From: Anodontia alba
Lineage: Eukaryota > Mollusca > Bivalvia > Lucinida > Lucinidae
Direction of reading: 5' to 3'
Assembly: GCA_964016985.1 (NCBI GenBank)
Contig: OZ024828.1
Coordinates: forward strand, 13,008,242 to 13,072,241
Length of the DNA: 64,000 nt
The translations under genes and the position numbers were made by a program. Shown here in pieces: positions 33,065 to 43,290 of this stretch. How positions within the stretch are numbered: the first letter of the stretch is position 1; each line of letters begins with the position of its first letter. The notes under the pieces were generated by a model. It saw only the letters and a program-made list of their open reading frames with translations. It made no database searches and was not told where the DNA came from.

Positions 33065-33848
33065 GCTCGCTCGTGCTCAAATGGGTACAACCCAAACTCA
33101 ACTGTGCTTTATCTGGGGCATTTGAGCACGGTTTGGAATAATTTATTTCTTAAATAAAACCTTATTTATTATTTGGTAATTATGCCAACTTGTGTTTTTC
33201 GATGCAATGCCATTTTTACTCTATATATAAACTTGTTAGGATTTGCTGAAAATTTAGTTATTATGCACATTAATATAACACGACTTTGCAAAGTGTTTTC
33301 TTCGATGCAACTGCATTACAATATTAGAGGCAAATGCCGAAAGCTTGGTTATTATCCCCAGTAATTTAACACGCGTTCTTTTATGCAACGCTATTTTCAC
33401 TCCAAGGCTATCATGACAATTGAGAAAATGCCTAAGAGTTTGTCTATAAGACGCCTATGAAAAATATCCACTAATGTAACACGGTAATAGGGTGTGTCTT
33501 CTGTGCACTGGCTTGACTTCGAGGCTGAACTGGAGGAAAAGAAAGCTGAAAAATAGTCATTTATGTCCACTTATATAACACGTCTATGCAAAATATGTTC
33601 GATTATGCAATACCTTTTTCACTCTACAATATTGTGGGTTGGGGATGCTCAAACTTTTATTATTATACTCACTTATGTAACACCTATGCATAATGTCTTC
33701 ATGCAATAGCATTGTCATTTTAAATATTGGGCTAAATTGCCGAAACTTTGATTATTATGTCCACTAATATTACACGCCCTTGCAAAATATGTTCTTCTGT
33801 ACAATGACATTTTCACTCTATAAAATACGGGGTAAATATCCTATATTT
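33065..33848. repeat. Diverged tandem array, unit about 90-120 bases
   Basis: The order TTATTATG..CCACTAAT..AACACG..TGCAAA..TTCT..ATGCAAT..TTTTCACTCTA recurs about seven times from 33170 to 33845 with many changes. Lies in the intron before exon 5; a SINE inserted at its end. Confidence 0.55.
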
Positions 33849-33861
33849 AACTAATATGTCT

Positions 33862-34050
33862 CGGTCATTCTCTCCCTTCCGCTGATTCAAGAAGGGCAGT
33901 TGTCAGTTTCTGGCGAAAGAATGTGCACAATACTGGTTAACCGCTTAGAGGACTAAGCCTGCCCAGTAAACGTGTGGTTAGGTAAACTGACCGCGCTCAA
34001 CATGACCCCATTGGGTTGACTGGGCCGTAAAACCTCAACACAAACAAACA
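33862..34050 (+). mobile_element. tRNA-derived SINE, 5'-truncated, with 13-base target duplication
   Basis: AACTAATATGTCT occurs at 33849-33861 and 34051-34063. Body from CGGTCATTCTCTCCC to ACACAAACAAACAA. Differs from the copy at 58111 at about four of 189 positions, so it is young. Confidence 0.88.
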
Positions 34051-34269
34051 AACTAATATGTCTTCTAATATGGATGTATGACGTGCAAATGACTGATAAA
34101 ATAAACGAACGGATTGACTTAAATTTTATAAACAGAAATTGGTAAAATTTCACCTAATAATGATTACCGCCATATTCCCCTATATTTCACTATATACTAT
34201 AGGGGAGCGGGGGGAGGGGTCCAGATTACACAGAGTTAACGCAATGGACTAAATTTAAACCGAGACACA

Positions 34270-34468
34270 CCATATCATACAAAGTTGCATGTGCGCCCAG
34301 CGAAGTCTCAGATCAGCCTGCGCATCCGCTAAGTCTGGTCACAGGCTTTCCTGTCCGCCTAGAGACACTTTGAATCCTCGTTTACCTACAATGTGCCCTG
34401 CGAAGCCTCTGATCAGCCTGCGCGGATGCGCAGGCTGATTAGAGCCTTCGCTGGCGCACATGCAGTCT
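34270..34468. mobile_element. Family B' hairpin repeat
   Basis: GCATGTGCGCCCAGCGAAG and CTTCGCTGGCGCACATGC inverted ends with two GATCAGCCTGCGCA palindromes. Ends about 50 bases before exon 5. Confidence 0.65.
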
Positions 34469-34521
34469 AGCAGACAACTCTGTGCTCTGGCTAATTCTAA
34501 ACTTTAGCGTCGTCATTTCAG

Positions 34522-34616
34522 ATTCCATTGGCAGTTCGCAGTGTAACAGCAGTATCCGGGGACCAAATCCAGGTGAAATCTCTGGCACGGAAGCTCCCTG
34601 TTTCTACAACATCCGG
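34522..34616 (+). CDS. Exon 5: N-terminal part of CUB2
   Basis: The acceptor CATTTCAG|AT takes incoming phase 1, forming a split Asp codon. It encodes DSIGSSQCNSSIRGPNPGEI and then SGTEAPCFYNIR: the first two CUB cysteines and 'C.Y.IR' in place of 'C.W.I'. The donor is CGG|GTATGT, phase 0. An open minus-strand frame overlaps it, but the phase-matched plus-strand splice sites and CUB pattern decide for plus. Confidence 0.88.
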
Positions 34617-35050
34617 GTATGTACCACACGTTTTTGCTGCCACAGCTTGTGAGAAGATAAACGGTTTAGCACTGGCAACATTTTCACCCGCACAGACAAG
34701 AATCCGGTTTCTTCTTGAGTTGTACGTCAGTGGTTTGCTTCGCAAATTTCAGTGTTGCATATGAAGAGACTCAGTCTAACCGAGTCTCCGATTTTCGTGA
34801 TGTTGTGTGTTCTTTGTTTCCAAAGTCAGTCCTTTTTTGACTTTTATTTCATATATGGCGTTTATTTTGTCATTATTTATTTCTCATCTCTCCTTTTGGT
34901 GCCTCGGTACGTCAGTACTTCATGATAGTCGCTTTTCTGGGGTACATGTATCTTTACTTATATTCTTGCAATGCTACGCTTATATGTACGAACAGACGTA
35001 TTGGTTTACAAAATCTTTCAAGGATGACTACGCAAGAAAAGGGCGCTTAT
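34617..35050. other. Intron sequence without recognised feature
   Basis: Follows exon 5. T-rich; no repeat recognised until a family B-like palindrome at 35068-35110. Confidence 0.4.
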
Positions 35051-35247
35051 GCTATATGCTGGAAACGAAGGCCTTGATCAGACTGCGCAGAGGCGCAGTC
35101 TGATCATGGCCTTCGTTTCCCGGTTTTAGTGTACAAAAGAATATATAAAAGAATAAACAATGCCAATATGCTTGACTATTCTGGGTATTTTTCCTATTCA
35201 CATTTGGCATAAGGACACTTTCCTTAGGTTCCATATCATATCAGATG

Positions 35248-35480
35248 GGCCACGCCAAGCGAAAATGCACCTTCAAGCATGCGCAAAATGCACAATTCAG
35301 GTTAACACCGCGCATGCGCAGAATCTCATCCGGGCATTTGCTCTCCATTGAAACATTCTATAGTGTCCAATAATTCCGTTAGCGGGCAACGAAGGCATGA
35401 TCAGACTGCGCGGATGCGCAGGCTGATCTGGGCATTCGCTGACCGCATATGCTGGAAGACACGTTTTTGCATGATGCTGT
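35248..35480 (-). mobile_element. Family B element
   Basis: GGCCACGCCAAGCGAAAATG end, CGCATGCGC motifs and a GATCAGACTGCGCGGATGCG palindrome; the opposite end is eroded. Confidence 0.65.
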
Positions 35481-35942
35481 TCATATCAAAGTAGATAATC
35501 TCCCGGAAAAGCCGCACTCAAAGAACAATGACACCAAGAGGAAAGAGAAAACAAACGACGACGGGCACCACACTCTACATATCACCAAAAGCAAATCACT
35601 AAAAGCAAATCACCACCCCGATCCCGCTTCAAGAACGAGGCGATCACAATGCAAGACAGCAATACTAGCATCAGAAGAAAACAAAACATACGAAAAGAAT
35701 GCAGGAAACAAAGTGAGCAGCAGTACGGCGGATGACTAGAATCCTAGAATTCAAACAGGATTTGACATGCAGTAATAGATCACAAAGCATACAAAGAAAG
35801 TCTTACACAAGAATCACCACCTTAGAACAATCAGTTGCAAAAACCACCAAGGTGGGAAGCTAAATCGATCTTTCTGACGCCAAATCTTGTCTAGATTCAA
35901 AACAAAATAAGTGTCCGGCTCATGTAGAGATACTCACTGTTA

Positions 35943-36082
35943 CATTACGAAAACATACCTACATGTATTCAAGTATACTGAAAATTTTACCACTAAAAAA
36001 AAAGAAAATTTTCACATAAAAATTCTGATATTTTTCATATTTCTGCTCAAAACATAGATTGTGGGTACTCGTTAGAACCGCC
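35943..36082 (+). mobile_element. Family A left half, cut at hairpin apex
   Basis: Runs from the left end to GTTAGAACCGCC and stops exactly at the palindrome apex, where a second copy begins. Confidence 0.85.
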
Positions 36083-36087
36083 TATAT

Positions 36088-36362
36088 CATTAAGAAAACA
36101 TTCCTATTCAAATATACTGAAAATTTTACCACAAACAAAAAAAAAAAACAAAAAAAATCTGATATTTTTCATATTTCTGCTCAAAACATAGATTGTGGGT
36201 ACTCGTTAGAACAGCTTCGCCGAGGTTGTTCTAACGAGTACCCACAATCTATGTTTTTGTGCAGAAATAAGAAAAATAATGTATACCCCTGTAAACCCCA
36301 GTTTTACTATATAAAAGTGGGGATTAAGGGGGTCAAAATTATATAGATATGTTTTCGTGATG
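36088..36362 (+). mobile_element. Family A MITE joined to the apex of the previous copy
   Basis: Complete, apex CTTCGCCGAGG. Starts 5 bases after the broken palindrome of the preceding half copy, in the same orientation. Confidence 0.9.
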
Positions 36363-36403
36363 ACATAAAAAATAATATATAAAAAAAAGAAAAACACAAA
36401 TCA

Positions 36404-36622
36404 AATTAACCCATTTAAGCCTAGTGTCCTATAAAATGGACATTTAAAAACAGTGTAGATCCAGACCGGACACCGCAGAATGCGGCATCTGATTGGGGTC
36501 TACACCGTTTGCTTTCAACAAAACATGATAATAATAAGAACTAACCAGACACCCCTTATATAGGAAATGGACTTGTCCAAAGACTTGCGGTAGAAGAGTC
36601 CACTCGGCGTAAATGGGTTAAA
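36404..36622 (+). mobile_element. Family C piggyBac-like MITE
   Basis: Flanked by TTAA on both sides; ends CCCATTTAAGCC and GGCGTAAATGGG. Inner hairpin CAGTGTAGATCCAGACCGGA / GGGGTCTACACCGTTTGC. Confidence 0.7.
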
Positions 36623-36679
36623 TCACTGATAAAACAAGGATGTGGGCTTGTGGTAAATAACTATTTATCCCCACGATTT

Positions 36680-36965
36680 TGTGATGGGGATATCGTGAAT
36701 GTCTCCGTCCATCTATCCGTCTGTCCGTCACACTATCTCCTAAACCACTGAACGGCATTTAACCCAACTTGCTACATGATTTCCCCGGTGATGGTGAGCG
36801 AGAGCAATATTACTTTTCCATCCGTCCGTTCGTCCGTTCGTCTGTCCGTCACGGTAAATCCTCATAAACAACTAGGCGGAATTTAACCAAGCTTGCTACA
36901 TGACTTCCCCACATGGTAAGGGTGTGCGAGAGCAACATTATTCTCCGTCCGTCCGTCCAACACGC
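36680..36965. repeat. TCCGTCCGTC-rich tandem repeat
   Basis: Two diverged units containing CCGTCCATCTATCCGTCTGTC, AACTTGCTACATGATTTCCCC and GAGCGAGAGCAATATTAC. Confidence 0.6.
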
Positions 36966-37187
36966 TGTTAGCAACATTAGCACCGTGCGTGGGGATTCGC
37001 GATGGCGTGCAATCGACTGCGCAATTTAATCTATGTTTGCATACTTTTCGACTGACAGCCGGGGCACAGCATTTCCTACAAGAGTGCATGTGTGTCCAGC
37101 GAACACACAGATCGGCCTGCGCATCAGTCGACAAGTTCAAATCCTAGGATCTCAGGGATGGTTAAGCAATGGTTATAATGTGGAACT

Positions 37188-37522
37188 ACAGTCCACTCTC
37201 GTTATCTCGAATCCCAAGGGATTCTCTAAAATACTTCGAGATATCCGTACTTCGACATATCAGATTTGCAGACTTGAGGAAAAAATAAATCGAACAACCG
37301 CATTTAACAAATGTATATGTAATTGGATTCTGGAAGTTAGAGATATGTTGAAAATATTGTGGAAAAGAGGAGAAATTGCTCCTGCGGAGAAATTTCTCCT
37401 CTTTTCCACAATATTTTATTACCTGTTATTAGATTTTCATGTTTAGGCAGGGACCAGATTTTCACTTCGAGATAAGCGGCTATTCGAGATAAGCGAGTTC
37501 GAGATAACGAGAGTCAACTGTA
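37188..37522 (-). mobile_element. Family F Tigger/pogo-like MITE
   Basis: Inverted copy: TACAGTCCACTCTCGTTATC left, GATAACGAGAGTCAACTGTA right, GTGGAAAAGAGGAGAAATTG palindrome in the centre. Confidence 0.68.
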
Positions 37523-37589
37523 TTCTGTGGGTTTTCGAAATGTTTGGTTCAATATCAAATTAGCGTTCTGGCATTGGAAATATCAAAGC

Positions 37590-37812
37590 GTAAGGTTCTT
37601 AGTCACAACTGCATGTGCTCCCAGCGAAAACTCCGATCAGCCTGCGCATCCGCTCAGGCTGATCAGAGTCTTCGCTGTCCGCATGCAGACGTTTTGATCT
37701 TTGGCTACAATGTACCCACAGCGTGACCTGCGAAGACTCCGATCAGACTGCACGGATGCGCAGTCTGATCTGAGGCTTTGCATGAGCAAATGCAATCTTT
37801 GTAGAAAATTCG
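37590..37812. mobile_element. Family B' hairpin repeat
   Basis: GCATGTGCTCCCAGCGAAA left; two palindromes GATCAGCCTGCGCAT and GATCAGACTGCACGG; ends near TGCATGAGCAAATGC. Ends about 65 bases before exon 6. Confidence 0.6.
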
Positions 37813-37878
37813 GTTCCCCGGTTATAATGCAACTTAACAAATTTTAGTTGTACAATGAATGATCCTATAACTTTTAAG

Positions 37879-37981
37879 GCCAGTGAAGGAAATGTTATTG
37901 AGTTGGATTTAACAGAACGTGACTTTGGAGGCAGACCCTGCGAGGAAGAGAACGTGAAAATATTTAAAGGTTTCTCAGGCC
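37879..37981 (+). CDS. Exon 6: middle of CUB2
   Basis: Encodes ASEGNVIELDLTERDFGGRP, then CEEENVKIFKGFSG. Joined to exon 5 it gives CFYNIR-ASEGNVIELDL, a textbook CUB strand. The acceptor is CTTTTAAG|GCC, weak in pyrimidines; the earlier AG at 37846-37847 would put a stop in frame. The donor is C|GTAAGT, phase 1. The third cysteine is in GGRPC, and the acidic residues around it (ERDF, CEEE) could still bind calcium. Confidence 0.88.
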
Positions 37982-38303
37982 GTAAGTATATGAATATTTT
38001 ATTTTTAAATGCAAATTATTACAGCCCGACCAAACTTTGACCTATTATTGTCTACACCCAAAGGAGTAGAACACACACTGTTTGGGTCGGACACCGAAGA
38101 GAATCAATTGTCTATCCACAATGCACCATTGACCTTATGCGTCTTGTTTACAAGTAAAACCCGGAACTAGATATAGCACTGAACAGAATAGAAAAATACT
38201 TCAGAAGGTGCTCTTCATTCGCGTGAACTTTTTCGTCACACCGCACTTATGTAGATATTCTAAAAGGTTTCCATTGCAGCAATTTAACAAAAGTTATTGG
38301 ATA

Positions 38304-38628
38304 TACAGTTGACTCTCGTTATCTCGACCTCGCTTATCTCGAAAAACCGCTTATCTCGAAGTGAAAATCTGGTTCCCAGGAAAATCTAACAACAAGTAAA
38401 ATACTATTGTGGAAAAGAGGAGAAATTGCTCCTAATCTCCTCTTTTCCACAATATTTTCGATATATACGAGTATCTCTAACTTCAAGAGTCCAATTACAT
38501 ATATATTTGTTAAATGTGATTGTTCAATTTTTTTTCCTCAATTCTGCAAATCTGATATGTCGAGGTACGGATATCTCGAAGTATTTCATACAGTCCCTTG
38601 GATTTCGAGATAACGAGAGTTGACTACA
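38304..38628 (+). mobile_element. Family F Tigger/pogo-like MITE
   Basis: TACAGTTGACTCTCGTTATC to GATAACGAGAGTTGACTACA; central palindrome shortened at its apex. Confidence 0.68.
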
Positions 38629-39285
38629 TTAATCTTGACAATTTCACTTTTAATGTGGATGGATGCATTGGTACTGCTAAGCGCAATTTATAGCATTTCT
38701 GGGACAAAGTGACACATATTTGGTATTCTTATAACTACTTATTTTTCTTTTGATGAGGTAAGCCCAAAAAGCGATGCGAAATTAGCTGCAGTTATTTTCA
38801 TTCTCATGTGGATGAGTTCTCATGTACACCATTCTAATTCACCCTCAGGATTTGGAATTTAGCCGATTTGTCCAAAATTTGCATGTTAACAACCCAAGAC
38901 TGTTAAAATCAGCTTACATGTAACATTTATTTTGTGCGAAGCGTAGACTAAGCTATTTGTAAAAGCTTATACTTGTAATACATGTAATTATAAGAACACG
39001 TTTACTGCGTTAACAGGTATTACCTTGGATGTGTTCAACAAAGTGAGTTTTCACTCGAGCGCTCGAATGGCTGCAAATTGTATAAATAGTAGAAGCATAC
39101 ATCTTTATGACCTTTAATTTTGAATTAAATGCTAAACAAAAAATCATTTTAAAGGAAATTCAAAGAAACTTAACTAGCCAATTAGGTACGTCACCATATT
39201 GGAAAACCATTGAATACACCGCGTAGTCTGTTTCGCTAACGTTCGCGGGCGCTCTGGCGAACGCTCGCGTTCAGAAAGATCGCTC
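38629..39285. other. Intron sequence without recognised feature
   Basis: Between a family F and a family A element; nothing recognised. Confidence 0.4.
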
Positions 39286-39558
39286 AATCATGAAAACATA
39301 CCTATATAATTTTGACTCCCCTTAAACCCCATTTTTATATAGTAATACTAGGGTTTACAGGGGTATGCATTATTTTTCTCATTTCTGCTCAAAACATAGA
39401 TTGTGGGTACTCGTTAGAACAACCTCGGCGAAGCTATTCTAACGAGTACCCACAATCTATGTTTTGAGCAGAAATATGAAAAATATCAGATTTTTTTTTT
39501 TTTTTTTTTTTTTGTGGTAAAATTTTCAGTATATTTGAATAGGCATGTTTTCTTAATG
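39286..39558 (-). mobile_element. Family A MITE, complete
   Basis: Ends ATCATGAAAAC and CTTAATG; a poly-T run replaces part of the right inner segment. A family E element follows directly. Confidence 0.88.
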
Positions 39559-39775
39559 ATATATCGTAATAACCCTAAGTCTTGGGTCATATAGGCCTTT
39601 GCAAACAGTGAAGACCCAGATCAGATGCCGGCGTCTGATCAGGGTCTATGTTTGCCATACATATAGCAACATGTTAGACACATCAAACAGTCATAGAATT
39701 GATTATTTCAATTTTTAGGACAAGTATGGTAAGTAGATGAGGTGTCCCAATACTTAGGGTAAAAATACGGTAATG
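39559..39775. mobile_element. Family E element, nearly complete
   Basis: Inverted ends TAACCCTAAGTCTTGGG and CCCAATACTTAGGGTAA; hairpin AAGACCCAGATCAGATGCCG. Adjacent to a family A copy. Confidence 0.6.
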
Positions 39776-39906
39776 TACGTAGCATTATGACTATTAAATG
39801 TAATGGTCAAAGCGACAAGTCAGTTCAGTTAACCAATATACTGATGTTTGTCAAGTCATTTCAAGAAGGCCATTTAAACATTTGCGAAAAAGCAATAAAA
39901 CGAATT

Positions 39907-40064
39907 AAACATTATGTCTAGCGGTCTTCACTTTTTTTCAGTGGGTACACCACCCTGGCTGAGGCCTGGTACCTTACAGATGCGGCATTGCAACTACGAT
40001 CCATCGGGATTATTTCAATGAACATTATGTTTAGCGATCCTTACTTTTTTCAGAGGGTACACCA
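39907..40064 (+). repeat. Two decoy copies of the exon 7 acceptor
   Basis: CTTTTTTTCAG|TGGGTACACCAC (39941/39942) and CTTTTTTCAG|AGGGTACACCAC (40053/40054) match the true TTTTTTTGCAG|AGGGTGCACCAC at 40445. Period 112 once the 280-base family A insertion is removed. Only the first ~13 exon bases are copied. Confidence 0.8.
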
Positions 40065-40344
40065 CATTATGAAAACATGCCTATTCAAATATATAGAAAA
40101 TTTCAACTCCAAAAACTGAAAATTTTCAGATAAAAAAACTCTGATATTTTTCATATTTCTGCTCAAAACATAGATTGTGGGTACTCGTTAGAACCGCCTC
40201 GCCAAGGCGGTTCTAACGAGTACCCACAATCTATGTTTTTGAGGAGAAATAAGAAAATTAATGTATACCCCTGTAAACCCCAGTTTTACTATATTAAAGT
40301 GGAGTTTAAGGGGGTCAAAGTTATATAGGCATGTTTTCGTGATG
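40065..40344 (+). mobile_element. Family A MITE inside a tandemly repeated splice-acceptor region
   Basis: 280 bases. Removing it restores the ~112-base period of the surrounding tandem repeat, so insertion added no visible target duplication. Confidence 0.92.
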
Positions 40345-40444
40345 ATTGGCTAAAGTCTTGTGCCTAACAGATGTGACATTGCAAATATGACAGTTGAGAT
40401 CTGCTCCATCGTGATTGTTTCGTTGTGTTTTTCTTTTTTTGCAG

Positions 40445-40645
40445 AGGGTGCACCACTAGTAACTATATGCGGTGATACCACCAAAGGGTTTATCGGTGTC
40501 AGAGAGCCAGTTTTCTTTATTGAATACCACAAATACGGTGATGAGGCGAGCAACGGATTCAAAATACAATACAAATTTGTTTTGGATACTTTTACTCCAG
40601 CGCCACCCCCTGTAACCACGCCGTCGCCGGTTGGTGGGGATAATG
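40445..40645 (+). CDS. Exon 7: end of CUB2 and Pro/Thr-rich linker
   Basis: Incoming phase 1 makes a split Gln codon. It encodes GAPLVTICGDTTKGFIG, with the fourth CUB cysteine, then FFIEYHKYGDEASNGFKIQY closing the domain, and then about 20 residues rich in Pro and Thr, a likely O-glycosylated spacer. The acceptor is TTTTTTTGCAG and the donor AATG|GTATGC, phase 1. The acceptor and the first bases of the exon are present in two further degenerate copies upstream (see the decoy acceptor entry). Confidence 0.92.
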
Positions 40646-40662
40646 GTATGCATGTTATCCAA

Positions 40663-40762
40663 GCTAACATTCTACTAAAACCAATATAGGTCCGTTATCG
40701 GCTCGACAGTATTTCTATCGGGTCGATAACGGTCCGATATAGATTTAACTTAATAAGTGAAA
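40663..40762. mobile_element. Family J fold-back, diverged
   Basis: AGCTAACATTCTACTAAAAC with GGTCCGTTATCGG and GATAACGGTCCGATATAG. Begins 18 bases after the donor of exon 7. Confidence 0.55.
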
Positions 40763-41114
40763 GGAAAGTTTCCAAATATTCGCGAATGACCTTGAACGCT
40801 TTGATTCACTGAACGCAGCTTAGATGCTTCACAATGTTTTTGGGTATTGAATTTTGTTTTATCACTGTGACAGTACTTTGTTATTAGATGATTTTAATAT
40901 ACTCCTGTGTGGGTCGAACCGTATACCCCAAATATTTGGACACTTCCACTCCTCACTATACTTGCCTCGAAGTACAATATTTTTTATCTAGGTTTGCAAA
41001 TTATATCTCCGCAGCAACTATAGAATTCAGAATAGATGCCATTAACAGTCAAACTTAAATCGCTTTAACATATTTGGGACCATGATAATTTTTTCTAGAC
41101 AGGAGAAATTCGAG

Positions 41115-41408
41115 TGTGGGCTGGGTGGCCTATTGGTTAGCGCACTCGACCTTCAAGCGGGATATCGTGGGTTCGAATCCCGCTCGGGTCGAGACAATTT
41201 TCAGACTATTAGTACGCCTAGCTCATACTCGACGTGCCCTGGGTTGAGTATAAAGTGGACAGGGCAGCGCTTGGTGACAGACAGCGGTACCAAGTGTGCA
41301 TGGGTGATCCATGAAAGCAAGGCTGTACAATTACATGTACATAAAAATCGCCGCTGCCTCTACGTGCCTCGGGTGCCTGGTAGCGTTAAAAATCCGCACA
41401 ACAACAAC
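41115..41408 (+). mobile_element. Second tRNA-derived SINE type with 9-base target duplication
   Basis: GGCCTATTGGTTAGCGCACT box A-like and GTGGGTTCGAATCCCGC box B. A tail of CAA repeats. AAATTCGAG flanks it at 41106-41114 and 41409-41417. The body differs from the other SINEs. Confidence 0.82.
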
Positions 41409-41434
41409 AAATTCGAGCCAATGAGGATTAACCA

Positions 41435-41685
41435 GGCCGCGAGGTTATTAAAACATTTTTCATGCTCAGCTCATCTGAACATGAAATTTGTCATGCTAAT
41501 AAATATCAAATTACAAACAATTGTAAATTCTTTCTTGCTAAGCATAGCTAAGCATGAAAATTCCTCTGCTAATATATATGAAAATGCCAACTATTGTTGG
41601 CATTTTCATATTTATTAGCAGAGAAAATTTCATGCTCAGCTGAGTTGAGCATGAAAAACGTTTTATAACCTCGGGGCCAGGTCTG
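41435..41685. mobile_element. Long-TIR element nested in family G
   Basis: Outer inverted arms GGCCGCGAGGTTATTAAAAC and GTTTTATAACCTCGGGGCC, then TTTCATGCTCAGCTCA repeats and a perfect central ATGAAAATGCCAAC palindrome. About 250 bases that can nearly all fold back. Confidence 0.6.
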
Positions 41686-41815
41686 GAGGCAAATGAAGAT
41701 AGTTAAGGGATGTCTTTTCGATTTCCTATAAAATAATGGTATGTTAAATAATGGTATGTGTGAATGATATTGAATATTATTATGTTGAGGCAATTCTAAT
41801 GAGTACACAACATAC

Positions 41816-42090
41816 CATCACGAAAACATACCTATATAATTTTGACCCCCTTAAACTCCACTTTTATATAGTAAAACTGGGGTTTACAGGGGTATATATT
41901 ATTTTTTCGTATTTCTGCTCAAAACATAGATTGTGTGTACTCGTTAGAACCGCCTCGCCGAGGCGGTTCTAACGAGTACCACAATCTATGTTTTGAGCAG
42001 AAATATGAAAAATATTTGAATTTTTTATCTGAAAATTTGCCAGTTTTTGGTTGTAAAATTTTCAATATATTTGAATAGGCTTTCGTAATG
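41816..42090 (-). mobile_element. Family A MITE nested in a family G element
   Basis: Complete. The flanks CAACATAC and CTTTGCAATGATA line up with family G sequence at 53270 and 46605 without a target duplication. Confidence 0.9.
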
Positions 42091-42257
42091 CTTTGCAATG
42101 ATAATATAGGAGAAATTACCTAAAATGCCCTAAATATTGGCTGTCTTGAGCTACATTGTATCAGAAGAATTTCTTAGAGTTTGAATTAGCCACGGTAAAC
42201 TAGTCATCAGTGTACGAGTCTGTGAAGTTTTACTATATGTGAAAAATGCGGCTATAA

Positions 42258-42546
42258 CATTATGAAAACACGCCTTTTCAAATACGCAGAAAAATTTCAT
42301 CACCAGAATCTGAATGTTTTCAGATAAAAATTCTGATCTTTTTCATACTTTTGCTCAAAACATAGATTGTGGGTACTCGTTAGAACCGCCTCGCCGAGGC
42401 GGTTCTAACGAGTACCCACAATCTGTTTTTGAGCAGAAAAAAAAAAGAAAAATAATGTATACCCCTGTAAGCCCCAGTTTTATTATATAAAAGTGGGGTT
42501 TAAGGGGGTCAAAACTATATAGGTATATAGGTATGTTTTCTTGATG
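42258..42546 (+). mobile_element. Family A MITE, small internal duplication
   Basis: Near the right end ATAGGTAT is repeated. Otherwise complete with apex CCTCGCCGAGG. Confidence 0.9.
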
Positions 42547-42570
42547 AGACCATTCGATATTAAAAGCAGA

Positions 42571-42795
42571 ACCCGGTTGTTCAAAACTTAACGAAGTTGT
42601 TAGCTAACGTGATGTTAAATTTTCTATCTTGAAATATGGCAAATGCATTGATTTTTTTTTTTTTTTTTTTTTGCTGAAAAAATAATATGAGTATCTAGTG
42701 CATTGCTACCCACATTTTTGCAGTAGAAATATCAATTTATTAGAAAATATTTTAGCTACAACAAGCACATTTATATTTGAACAACTGAGCCCAGT
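42571..42795. mobile_element. Family D MITE, diverged
   Basis: CCCGGTTGTTCAAAAC left and GAACAACTGAGCCC right with a poly-T expansion inside; 110 bases upstream of exon 8. Confidence 0.6.
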
Positions 42796-42908
42796 TTATT
42801 ATTCCTTTTCAATATTAAGACCATCCCAATAATGAGACCACATTTAGGCAATCTCAAAAGGGGTCTTTATGGTGAAATTTCACTGTACTTGTTTGCTTTA
42901 TATTTCAG

Positions 42909-43115
42909 ATTGTAGCCACCAATATATAAATCCGGAAAATGGAGTGGTTACTTATACGTCTCCAACGTTTCAAGACAACAGACATTGTGTTGTCGTGGTC
43001 AGAAATACGTTGCTAAGGAATCACCTTGTAGAAATTACGTTTGATAAATTTGATTTGGAAGAGTCGGATGACTGCATGTTTGATTCCTTGAAGATACTCG
43101 CCGGAGAGCGAGAAG
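42909..43115 (+). CDS. Exon 8: N-terminal and middle part of CUB3
   Basis: The acceptor TATATTTCAG|AT in phase 1 gives a split Asp codon, then CSHQYINPENG, SPTFQDNRHC and EITFDKFDLEESDDCMFDSL. It holds three CUB cysteines. FDKFDLE and CMFDSLKI match the calcium-binding pattern of CUB domains well, so this is the most canonical of the three. The donor is AAG|GTAAGA, phase 1. A MITE of family D ends about 110 bases upstream. Confidence 0.94.
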
Positions 43116-43290
43116 GTAAGACCGTTCAACAGTATCCGGGGAAAACTTATTATTAATTCACTTTAATGCTACACGTACCATATTTGAAGCTGTTCATAAA
43201 TTTAAAAAGAATGGCCAAAAGGTTTTAAACCCCTAAAAGAGTTTGGGGTTTAAACAGTTCAGTTGTACTTCTTCAGTAAACCAGTACCAC

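Larger units (their letters stand above)
41045..42240 (+). mobile_element. Family G element carrying three nested insertions
   Basis: Pieces at about 41068-41114, 41690-41815 and 42091-42240 (ATTTGGGACCATGAT; CTGGAGGCAAATG; GAAGTTTTACTATATG) are separated by a SINE, an inverted-repeat element and a family A copy. Confidence 0.5.

Noticed and set aside
34518..34745. 75-codon minus-strand frame over exon 5
   Set aside because: The plus strand has matched splice sites and CUB residues in the correct phase; the minus frame is a shadow.
41082..41618. 178-codon plus-strand open frame
   Set aside because: It runs through a SINE with clear target duplications and then a long-TIR repeat; coding is very unlikely.
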